Below are positions 36,804 to 44,482 of a DNA stretch of 64,000 nucleotides, piece by piece. The translations under genes and the position numbers were made by a program. The notes beneath the pieces were generated by a model. It worked only from the letters and a program-made list of their open reading frames with translations. It made no database searches and was not told where the DNA came from. This DNA comes from Alteromonas sp. BL110 (GTDB lineage Bacteria > Pseudomonadota > Gammaproteobacteria > Enterobacterales > Alteromonadaceae). How positions within the stretch are numbered: the first letter of the stretch is position 1; the number at the start of each line of letters is the position of its first letter. Location of the stretch: positions 2,790,001-2,854,000 of the forward strand of contig NZ_CP031967.1 in the NCBI RefSeq assembly GCF_003443615.1, written 5' to 3'.

Positions 36804-37136
36804 GTGGGTTTTTTTACCAGTTTCAAAAAATCGCGGTTAGAAAGAAAGTTTAAGAAAAATGAGTGGGTAATCATTCTGCCTATTCCGTTTACTCAATTCG
36901 AACAACTTATCGTAGAGCATGTTGACGCAGGTTGGGAAATCGAAGATGACTATGAAAGACTCGCTGAAACCACAGCTAAATGGCAGTGTGAATTACGTAA
37001 AGGTACCAGCATTTTAACTTGCGTATGGACTGCAAAACAGCAGGGCATTATCTACGGTCCCGAGCGAGTGCTTATCGGTTTATCCGAAAAGCTAAACATA
37101 CCGACCTCTACAACGATTGCGTCCACATGGTTTTGA
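36804..37136 (+). CDS. Small cytoplasmic protein of unknown function
   Basis: A 110-residue protein starting with GTG at 36804, supported by GGAG about 8 bases upstream. The N-terminus is strongly basic (FKKSRLERKFKKNEW). The rest is a compact alpha-beta sequence (QLIVEHVDAGWEIEDDYERLAE, GTSILTCVWTAKQQGIIYGPERVL). No signal peptide, membrane segment or known motif was seen. It lies 48 bases after the small lipoprotein gene on the same strand and converges with a response-regulator gene. Confidence 0.65.
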   Translation: MGFFTSFKKSRLERKFKKNEWVIILPIPFTQFEQLIVEHVDAGWEIEDDYERLAETTAKWQCELRKGTSILTCVWTAKQQGIIYGPERVLIGLSEKLNIPTSTTIASTWF

Positions 37137-37143
37137 TTTAGTG

Positions 37144-37764
37144 CTATAGCCAGCCTTTTTGTTTTGCAATACGGGCTGCGTCCACTCGGTTTGTCGCATC
37201 AAGCTTTGATATAGCTTCTGAAAGATAATTTCTTACTGTACCTTCTGATAAAAACAACGATTGCGCGATGTCTTGGGTCTTGCATCCGTCTGACGCAAGC
37301 TTAAGTGCCGCCATTTCTTTCTGTGAAAGCGGGTTGTTGTCATCGAGAGCCATGATAGCAAGCTCGGTCGAAATTACTTTTTCCCCCGCAGACACTTTAT
37401 GTATGGCATCTATCAAGTAGTCGCTATCAGATTCTTTTAAAATAAACCCCTTAACCCCTAGGCTCAATGCGCGTTTAATATAGCCCGGTTTCGAAAATGT
37501 AGTCATTAAAACTACCTTGCTACTAAGGCATTGTTCTGTCACGTGGGCGGCTAAATCTAGCCCTGAGACCAGCGGCATTTCAATATCACTTAGGATAATG
37601 TCAGGCGCAGGGTGATCGCTTAAATACTTAATCGCTTCTTGCCCATTACTGCATTTAGCTGCGATGGTAAGGTCGTCCTCTAGTGACAGAAGCATGGCTA
37701 TGGCATCTCGAATAAGCGATTGGTCTTCAACAATCAAAATGGTTGTTTTCGCTTTTAAATTCAT
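37144..37764 (-). CDS. NarL/LuxR-type response regulator
   Basis: A 206-residue DNA-binding response regulator paired with the upstream histidine kinase. The receiver domain (residues 1-125) has ILIVEDQSLIRDAIAM, the acceptor Asp in DIILSDIEMPLVSGLD, and the Lys in GFILKESDSDYL. The LuxR-type helix-turn-helix (about 140-200) reads LSQKEMAALKLASDGCKTQDIAQSLFLSEGTVRNYLSEAISKL, with the expected GTVRNYLS recognition helix of the DesR group. It overlaps the kinase gene by four bases. A dyad near 40060 upstream of the cluster may be its target. Confidence 0.95.
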   Translation of the reverse strand: MNLKAKTTILIVEDQSLIRDAIAMLLSLEDDLTIAAKCSNGQEAIKYLSDHPAPDIILSDIEMPLVSGLDLAAHVTEQCLSSKVVLMTTFSKPGYIKRALSLGVKGFILKESDSDYLIDAIHKVSAGEKVISTELAIMALDDNNPLSQKEMAALKLASDGCKTQDIAQSLFLSEGTVRNYLSEAISKLDATNRVDAARIAKQKGWL

Positions 37765-38999
37765 AACGCCACCTTTTCAGACGATGGGTTTTCCAAAATA
37801 AGCTGCACGTTTACAGAAGGGTAAAAAGAAATGCTCACATCTGCATTTATAGATGCTGCACGTTCTCTAATACCCATTAATCCGTTTCCTTCCTTAATTG
37901 ACCCGCTGTACTCAACTACACCGTCATCTTGATAGGTCATGACCAAAGTTTTCGGATTAACATTAAGGTCAAAATTAATAGATACCGTCTTTCCCTTTGA
38001 ATAGCGCAAGGTATTGGTGGTTAGTTCTTTTACTATAAGCGCAAGCTGGCTTTCTTGCTTTGAGGTCAGCTTCATCAAAGCGCTGTCATCAATAGTGGTT
38101 GAAACGTTAAAGCCGTTTTCTTCTAGCAGTGCTTTATCTTTCGCTATTTCATCGTCAAGCGAAAGTTGTTTAATGTCTGATACTGCCTGACGAATATCGC
38201 TTAATAATGCTTGAGATAGTTGCGCCAACGCCTTTACTTCCCTATGCGCATCGGCAATTTTATTCTTACTAATAAGCTTATCAGCGAGTTGAGCTTTTAA
38301 CGAAATTGAGCTTAATGCGTGACCTGCAACATCGTGTAAGTCTCTGCCAATACGTTCTCTCTCAGCTATCGCGGATAATACGCGCAAGGCTTCAGCTTGC
38401 TGGCTTTCTTTTAGACCGTGAAGGGTTTCCTTACGCTCCATAACGCCAAAACCAAACAATACTAAACTGTTAATGATTGAAGCGCCTAAGAGAAAGTGTG
38501 CATTTTCAAACATAGTAATGTTTAGAGTGAAAAGCACGATCATCATTATGCTTATGCTCGCAAAACCCGTTTTGAACGAGTTGTAATAGCCAACGATAAA
38601 TGCAATGAAACCTATAATGGTTGCGCCACCTGGATTTTGAAAACTGCAGGCGACAGAAAGTAAAAACATAGATAATAAATAGGAAGGTAGAGCTTTGACA
38701 GGCTGACTTATTGCTTTGATGTACAGAACAATAAAGCTAAGGTATCCCAAGCTTTGAACTACCCATACCTCAATGGGAAGAGGGCGGGAGATTATAAGGG
38801 GCACAAAAAAGAACAGCGAAAAAAACAAGCTGGCATGAGACCAGCGCTTTTTTCTACCATCTCCCAGCAATGGCATGACCGGCGCCATATCGCTTTTATC
38901 TACATGGTCTATTGAGCCACCCATTGTCGCAGTGCCTTCATTTAAATGAGCTGTAGGCACTGCGTCGTTGTTATTTTGCATGCTGTTATGGCTGCGCAT
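37761..38999 (-). CDS. Membrane sensor histidine kinase, DesK/HisKA_3 type
   Basis: A 412-residue kinase with about five to six hydrophobic helices (roughly residues 45-190) and no large periplasmic domain, so it probably senses the membrane itself. The HisKA_3 motif ERIGRDLHDVAGHALSSISL holds the phosphoacceptor His. The HATPase domain has TTNTLRYSKG and GNGLMGIRERA. The frame is open from a TTG at 39029, but the ATG at 38999 (MRSHNSMQNNND) is preferred, with GAAG about 10 bases upstream; this leaves 16 bases after the SMR gene stop. It is coupled to the regulator through an ATGA overlap. DesK senses membrane fluidity; whether this one does is open. Confidence 0.92.
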   Translation of the reverse strand: MRSHNSMQNNNDAVPTAHLNEGTATMGGSIDHVDKSDMAPVMPLLGDGRKKRWSHASLFFSLFFFVPLIISRPLPIEVWVVQSLGYLSFIVLYIKAISQPVKALPSYLLSMFLLSVACSFQNPGGATIIGFIAFIVGYYNSFKTGFASISIMMIVLFTLNITMFENAHFLLGASIINSLVLFGFGVMERKETLHGLKESQQAEALRVLSAIAERERIGRDLHDVAGHALSSISLKAQLADKLISKNKIADAHREVKALAQLSQALLSDIRQAVSDIKQLSLDDEIAKDKALLEENGFNVSTTIDDSALMKLTSKQESQLALIVKELTTNTLRYSKGKTVSINFDLNVNPKTLVMTYQDDGVVEYSGSIKEGNGLMGIRERAASINADVSISFYPSVNVQLILENPSSEKVAL

Positions 39000-39015
39000 T
39001 GTGAGTACTTCGTCC

Positions 39016-39348
39016 TTATTGAAATACAACGGCTGACTTGCTAGTGATAAGCAAGGTACCAGAGATAATTAACATAATACCCAGCACGGCATAAATGTCG
39101 AAAGTTTGTTTCCAAAATACTACCGAAGCAGCGGTGATTAGCGCGATACCCATGCCTGACCAAATCGCATAGGCAACGCCAATTCCCATGTTTTTTAATA
39201 CCATGGCAAACAGCATTCCTGACACGGTATAGAAAAATATAGCGCCGTAGCCAAAGGCCCATTTCTCCCATCCGTTCGACATCTTAAGCAGCATGGTAGC
39301 CGTAACTTCAGTGATAATTGCAATCGCTAAAAGTAAGTAAGTCATCAT
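39016..39348 (-). CDS. Small multidrug resistance (SMR) efflux protein
   Basis: A 110-residue, four-helix inner-membrane drug/proton antiporter of the EmrE/QacE family. The essential membrane-embedded Glu is present in the first helix (AIAIITEVTATMLLKMSNGW), and IGVAYAIWSGMGIALI is the conserved loop and third helix. SMR proteins export cationic compounds such as quaternary ammoniums, or guanidinium in the Gdx branch; the subtype is not fixed. It lies between a membrane protein and the kinase gene in a four-gene cluster. A two-component system placed directly downstream suggests it is regulated with, or by, its neighbours. Confidence 0.95.
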   Translation of the reverse strand: MMTYLLLAIAIITEVTATMLLKMSNGWEKWAFGYGAIFFYTVSGMLFAMVLKNMGIGVAYAIWSGMGIALITAASVVFWKQTFDIYAVLGIMLIISGTLLITSKSAVVFQ

Positions 39349-39372
39349 GTATTCCTTGTTATTAAAGCGAAA

Positions 39373-39969
39373 TTAGTGAGATTTGATTGTTTGATAACGG
39401 CGTTCAAGTGTGATTAGCGACACAATGTAAACTGCGACAATTACCGCCGAAATTGCTTCTACTCGTGCTTCAGGAAACAAGTACCAAGCTACAACAATGC
39501 CGAAGGTTCTTGCGATGGTATGAAAATAGCCAACCCAATGCTCTATCGCCCACGACAATGGCATCCACATTAGTCCAGCAAGAATGCCGATACTCAACGG
39601 CACGGTTGTGTGGTCAATAGCTGCAACCGGAAGGGCGATGGCAAAGACCAGTAGGCTCATAAACATACCAACAAAGAAAAGGCGGTCGAAGCTGTTCTTT
39701 ACTGCGTTTTTCGCAAAAAATCTTTCACCAGTAAGGTAAGACAAACCTGCGCCTAGATAGAAAATTGCCCCTGTGCCGATATAAAGCATCCAGGTTATGA
39801 TGAGCTCAGATACAAAAAGAGCACTCATACCAAGCAACGCCCAAACAAATACGCCTGCCAATGGCATAGCAATAAATCTTTTTCTTTTAAAGTCTTCGCG
39901 CTGTTGTTCGAGCGAAACCGGGGAGCTCTGAATACTGGCTGTAGAAATGTGGTCTAATGTATGTTCCAT
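39373..39969 (-). CDS. Six-helix membrane protein of unknown function (DUF7010-like)
   Basis: A 198-residue integral membrane protein with about six hydrophobic helices after a hydrophilic N-terminus (residues 1-30). The sequence LYIGTGAIFYLGAGLSYLTGERFF and the overall plan resemble the DUF7010 group, but this assignment is from memory and tentative. It is the first gene of the SMR/kinase/regulator cluster and lies 24 bases upstream of the SMR gene, so it may be part of the same efflux or membrane-homeostasis function. No catalytic motif is seen. Confidence 0.72.
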   Translation of the reverse strand: MEHTLDHISTASIQSSPVSLEQQREDFKRKRFIAMPLAGVFVWALLGMSALFVSELIITWMLYIGTGAIFYLGAGLSYLTGERFFAKNAVKNSFDRLFFVGMFMSLLVFAIALPVAAIDHTTVPLSIGILAGLMWMPLSWAIEHWVGYFHTIARTFGIVVAWYLFPEARVEAISAVIVAVYIVSLITLERRYQTIKSH

Positions 39970-40033
39970 GTGCTTTACCTAATGTCGTAATGTCGATAGG
40001 TAAAGTATGTAAAAGTATCTCAGATTGCGTTAG

Positions 40034-40068
40034 TCACAAACGTCATCAATAGCATGTGACATTTGTCA
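40034..40068. promoter_or_regulatory. Paired TGACATTTGTCA-like dyads upstream of the SMR/two-component cluster
   Basis: TGACATTTGTCA (40057-40068) is a 5+2+5 inverted repeat, extended to GTGACA/TGTCAC by one base on each side. A second copy, TGACGTTTGTGA on the minus strand (plus 40034-40045), matches at 10 of 12 positions. The centres are 23 bases apart, about two turns. They lie 65-100 bases before the first gene of the cluster and suit a LuxR-type response regulator. Confidence 0.55.
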
Positions 40069-40094
40069 CTAGATTTACAAACAATAGGTTCGGG

Positions 40095-41513
40095 CTAGTT
40101 TTGTCGCGCTTTTTTTGCTTTCCGTTTATTCAACACTGAATTGCCATCTTCCTTAGACAGCATTAAACTGTCGTAAATACTTACTAACGCCACAGCACCC
40201 ATAAATATCATAGATAGCGTAAACGTTTGTAGGTTCGGCGTGTCGGGACTTTGTCCAAGAATGAACGATGCCGTTGCGATAGCAAGCGCTGATAGGGTAA
40301 TACCAAGACCGCGATTCATTTGCATTAGAATTGCGCCTAAGGTGTTTGCATCTCGCATTTTATTAGGCGGTACGTCGGCAAAAGCAATGGTGTTTATTAA
40401 CGTTAAGTGCATTGAGCGGGTCACGCCGTTAGCAAACAAAATAGCGGCAATGGTAAACGACGATGTAGTGTGATTTATCATCGCTAGCGCGACAAAGCCA
40501 AGAGCGATAAGCACGCCGTTCACCACAAGCACACGTTTGAAACCGAACGTATTCATGATCCACGTTGTTGCTGGCTTTATCGCCAAGTTCCCTGCAAAAA
40601 GCCACAGCAACAGCGAGCCTGCCTCTACAGGCGAGTAACCTAGCCCTAGCTGCAGCATAAGCGGTACAAGAAATGGTGCGCTCCCAAGAGCCACGCGAAC
40701 AACAGAACCACCGTATACAGAAAGTCTGAAGGTTTTATGCTGCATTGCATCGAATGAAAATAGAGGGTTTTTGGCTTTCCTAACATGCCGTATTGCGAAA
40801 ATCATGAGTACTAAGCCAATGGCGACAACGCCAAGTGACTGAAAAAGTTTGTCGCTGGTACTGGCAAGAAACTCAATACCAGCCATAAAAAGCGCAAAGC
40901 CGACGCCAGTAAGTAAAAAGCCTTTAATATCAAACTTACCCACATCGCCTTTGGTGTTTCTCAATAGGTAGACAGAGGCGACCATTGCAATAATACCCAG
41001 CGGAATATTCATATAAAAAATCCACTGCCAGCTAAAATGTGTGGCTATGTAGCCGCCGAGCACTGGGCCTAATAGCGGTGCACTCAAGGCGGGCCATGTG
41101 ATAATGGCGACGGTTTTTACTAGTTTTTCTTTGGGCAAGTCCCGCAATACTACCAATCTTCCAACCGGCACCATCATGGCGCCACCTAAACCCTGAAGAA
41201 TTCTAGAGAGGGTAAATTCGAATAAGCTGGTACTCAAACCACAAAGGACCGAGGCAAAAGTAAAAACGGCAATCGCCGCTATAAATATTGTTCGAGCCCC
41301 AAATTTGTCAGCGGCGTAACCACTTAAAGGGATAAAGAGCGTGACGGCTACTAAATAGGCCGACACGCCAATAGAAAGGTGGGCTGCCGGCACGTTAAAG
41401 TCAGCGGCAATAACAGGGAGCGCCGTGGTAATTACCGTGGCGTCCAAAATTTCCATAAAGAGTGCCCCTGCTACCAAAAGGGCAGTGGCTAACTCTCTAT
41501 TGAACAATTTCAA
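40095..41513 (-). CDS. MFS drug-efflux transporter, DHA2 family
   Basis: A 472-residue proton-driven exporter of the major facilitator superfamily with 14 predicted helices. The N-terminal FMEILDATVITTALPVIAADF is the first-helix signature of the DHA2 (EmrB/QacA) family. SGYAADKFGARTIF matches motif A, and SRILQGLGGAMMVPVGRLV matches motif B. LLGPVLGGYIATHFSWQWIFYMNIP is the antiporter motif C and the following helix. The drug substrate is unknown and no membrane-fusion partner is adjacent. The ATG overlaps the dolP gene end by 17 bases, so it is cotranscribed with it. Confidence 0.94.
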   Translation of the reverse strand: MKLFNRELATALLVAGALFMEILDATVITTALPVIAADFNVPAAHLSIGVSAYLVAVTLFIPLSGYAADKFGARTIFIAAIAVFTFASVLCGLSTSLFEFTLSRILQGLGGAMMVPVGRLVVLRDLPKEKLVKTVAIITWPALSAPLLGPVLGGYIATHFSWQWIFYMNIPLGIIAMVASVYLLRNTKGDVGKFDIKGFLLTGVGFALFMAGIEFLASTSDKLFQSLGVVAIGLVLMIFAIRHVRKAKNPLFSFDAMQHKTFRLSVYGGSVVRVALGSAPFLVPLMLQLGLGYSPVEAGSLLLWLFAGNLAIKPATTWIMNTFGFKRVLVVNGVLIALGFVALAMINHTTSSFTIAAILFANGVTRSMHLTLINTIAFADVPPNKMRDANTLGAILMQMNRGLGITLSALAIATASFILGQSPDTPNLQTFTLSMIFMGAVALVSIYDSLMLSKEDGNSVLNKRKAKKARQN

Positions 41514-42084
41514 AGGCTCTAACCACGCGAGCTACACCCGTAACATTGCGAGCAATATCTACCGCTGCTGTAGCTTCAAGGTTGGTTAATCGACCCATTA
41601 AAAATACCTCTGAGTCTTGCACAACCACTTTAACCTGAAGGGCCGGAACGCGCTCATCCGCGACTATTTTGGTGCGTACTTTTGACGCTAGCCACAGATC
41701 ATTTGCCTGTGTACCAGCGCCTATTGGTTCGCCAATGCGTACTTGGTTGTGAATTTTCTTGATGTAGCTGACTTCCTGAGCACGGCTTACGGCTTCGTCT
41801 ATAAGCCCTTGATTGGGGGCTTGGCCAGTGAGCAAGGCAACACCGTTATAAACGTCGACCTGTAGATTGGTTTGCTCTTTGAGCGCATCGCTTTTCGACC
41901 ATTGATAAGACACCGCAGCGTCGGCATTTTGGTCGTCAAGTTGTGTACCCACAGTACGCCGGTCGTTGGCGACCTTTGCAGCCATTGCGCCCGCTGCGCC
42001 AACGGCCACTACGCAACCTTGTAATGTTAGAATCAGGGCTAATACAGAGCCCAGCAGCCCTAAATTTTTTACTTGTCTACTCAT
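41497..42084 (-). CDS. dolP: Outer-membrane BON-domain lipoprotein DolP (YraP)
   Basis: A 195-residue outer-membrane lipoprotein that in E. coli supports envelope integrity and BAM activity. The signal peptide ends in a lipobox (LTLQGC, Cys23). Two BON domains follow, at about residues 55-120 (KEQTNLQVDVYNGVALLTGQAP) and 125-195 (VRTKIVADERVPALQVKVVVQDSEVFLMG). Length and neighbours (diaA upstream, lpoA and yraN nearby) match the E. coli yraP locus. It is 11 bases downstream of diaA. Confidence 0.95.
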   Translation of the reverse strand: MSRQVKNLGLLGSVLALILTLQGCVVAVGAAGAMAAKVANDRRTVGTQLDDQNADAAVSYQWSKSDALKEQTNLQVDVYNGVALLTGQAPNQGLIDEAVSRAQEVSYIKKIHNQVRIGEPIGAGTQANDLWLASKVRTKIVADERVPALQVKVVVQDSEVFLMGRLTNLEATAAVDIARNVTGVARVVRAFEIVQ

Positions 42085-42095
42085 AGTTAATTTTA

Positions 42096-42695
<600 letters not shown>

Positions 42696-42867
42696 TCATC
42701 TCTTTATTTTCAACTGCCTACTGCTCACTTTTTAGTGGTTGTAGCACTAAGTTACAACGTACGGCTAAACGTAATGACCAGTATTTACATAATTTTTGCT
42801 TATGCTTTGTCTTATTAATATCAAATACCACGTGGCATTGACCTATACTGCAATGCTAAGGCGTTAT

Positions 42868-43956
42868 TTATTGAAGAGAGCGAAAGAACTCAACCAAGTT
42901 TTTTGCTTCATCTTCAACCTTAAAGTTTTTTACAACGTGTTCTCGACCTGCTTTGCCCATTTCTGCAAGTTTATCCATATCTGAAAGAAGCAAGTCCATA
43001 TGTTTAGTTACAGATTGCTGGTCTCTGGTAGGTACTATATATCCGTCAATACCTGGTCTAACGATATCTTCCCATGCGCCTGCTTGTGTCGCTAGTACAG
43101 CCGCCCCAGCGCTCATGGCTTCAGGCACAGTTAAACCAAAACCTTCGTTGTAGCTAAGTGCATTCACTAGAGACAATGCACTGAATATTCTAGGTACCTG
43201 TTCAAAAGGCAACTCACCGGTGAAAATGATGCGGTCAGTTAAACCGGCTTCAGAAACTTTCTCTTTAAGCTGATTAACAAACTCTTTGTTGTTCGAAGAG
43301 ATGGCGCCCACCACTACCGCATTCACATCAGGGTATTTAGGTAATACTTTGATGCAAGCCTCCACAAAAAGGTGAACCCCTTTTTGCTCTCTCACTCTAC
43401 CTAGAATACCAATGCCGTATTTGCCGCCGTAACCCAACGCCTGCCAAGCTTCTTGCTTGTTTTCGGCTGGTGTGTAGTTATCAACCTGCACACCGTGAAG
43501 ATTAATTTTAGCAGGAGGTTTGTTTAAGTACTTTGCGGAACGATTACTCATCGCAATAATTGCGTCCATTCTATTACTTAACCATACCGTTGAAGCAGAG
43601 CGCTTTCGCTGAGCGGCTGAGCTAAACACTAGCTTTATTTTCGCACGAAAAAGGTACTTAAGGAGAATTCCCTGAATCATCTCATCAACGCGGCGTGCAT
43701 GAAAAATTCGCCATTTACCATTGCTAAGCGGCCGTCGACATATTTTGGCAGCCTCCCAAAACGTAATAGTCATCGCTGGGTCTGAAACGAAGTGCTTACC
43801 CATTATTCGCAAATTCATCATGTGTTTTTGAAACGACGTCACTTGCAACATAGTGGATGTTACACCAGAAAAGTTGGCGCTTGAGTTGCCAACTATTAAT
43901 TCTATCTCTTGGTCATCAACACTGCTAGGTGATATCTTTCTATTGGGGTGACTCAT
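42868..43956 (-). CDS. Glycosyltransferase family 4 (group 1) protein
   Basis: A 362-residue GT-B fold glycosyltransferase of the group 1 family. The C-terminal nucleotide-sugar domain (about residues 185-350) is clear: GILGRVREQKGVHLFVEA, RIIFTGELPFEQVPRIFSAL and the EX7E region YNEGFGLTVPEAMSAGAAVLAT. The N-terminal acceptor domain starts with NSSANFSGVTSTMLQV, a phrase seen in lipopolysaccharide and capsule transferases. No signal peptide or membrane helix is visible, so it works at the cytoplasmic face. It interrupts the usual yraN-diaA order and may be a lipopolysaccharide core enzyme. The exact sugar is unknown. Confidence 0.9.
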   Translation of the reverse strand: MSHPNRKISPSSVDDQEIELIVGNSSANFSGVTSTMLQVTSFQKHMMNLRIMGKHFVSDPAMTITFWEAAKICRRPLSNGKWRIFHARRVDEMIQGILLKYLFRAKIKLVFSSAAQRKRSASTVWLSNRMDAIIAMSNRSAKYLNKPPAKINLHGVQVDNYTPAENKQEAWQALGYGGKYGIGILGRVREQKGVHLFVEACIKVLPKYPDVNAVVVGAISSNNKEFVNQLKEKVSEAGLTDRIIFTGELPFEQVPRIFSALSLVNALSYNEGFGLTVPEAMSAGAAVLATQAGAWEDIVRPGIDGYIVPTRDQQSVTKHMDLLLSDMDKLAEMGKAGREHVVKNFKVEDEAKNLVEFFRSLQ

Positions 43957-44137
43957 TATTTGTAGGAACCTAAGACACTTTCATCAATTAGAAGAAAGCT
44001 TGCAAAACTAAGATAAAACAAACGGAATACTTTTGGCATAAAGACATTTCTATCAATTTACGGACGGGTTTATGAATGGCGTACGCATAGAGTCCTCTTA
44101 GAGCAACATCAGTTTTAAATTTGTATGTTGTCAGTTT

Positions 44138-44479
44138 TTAGCCCACGTTCTTCAACCACTGAAGGTTGCTTCCGTCTATGGCAATAACGTCTATTCGCAG
44201 AGGAGTAGACGCTGGATTTAAGCCATTATCTAACAAATAGAAATTAAACGCAGCCTGAATTCGCTGCAGCTTTTGGACAGTAACAAACTCTAAGGCACTA
44301 CCATATTGATTACGTTTTCTATATTTGACTTCAACGCACACAATAGTATTGCCGTCTTGCATTACAATATCTAACTCACCACGTCGCGTGTGGTAATTTC
44401 GATGCAGAAGCCTAAGACCTTGTTCCTCAAGATATTGACAGGCCTTGTCCTCTGCTGCATTCCCTTGCAGTTTTGACAT
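44138..44479 (-). CDS. yraN: YraN/UPF0102 family endonuclease-like protein
   Basis: A 113-residue member of the UPF0102 family with a restriction-endonuclease-like fold. The core motif is visible as RRGELDIVMQDGNTIVCVEVKYRKRN, including the Glu-Asp and Glu-x-Lys residues of the PD-(D/E)XK type. The N-terminal AAEDKACQYLEEQGLRLLHRNY is the conserved helix. The biological role is still unclear, possibly DNA repair. It lies three bases after lpoA in the same order as in E. coli, so the two are cotranscribed. Confidence 0.96.
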   Translation of the reverse strand: MSKLQGNAAEDKACQYLEEQGLRLLHRNYHTRRGELDIVMQDGNTIVCVEVKYRKRNQYGSALEFVTVQKLQRIQAAFNFYLLDNGLNPASTPLRIDVIAIDGSNLQWLKNVG

Positions 44480-44482
44480 ATC

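Noticed and set aside
36514..36840. A 108-residue frame overlapping the small lipoprotein and the next gene
   Set aside because: It conflicts with the lipoprotein, which has a lipobox and patterned cysteines, and with the GTG-started gene, which has a good ribosome site.
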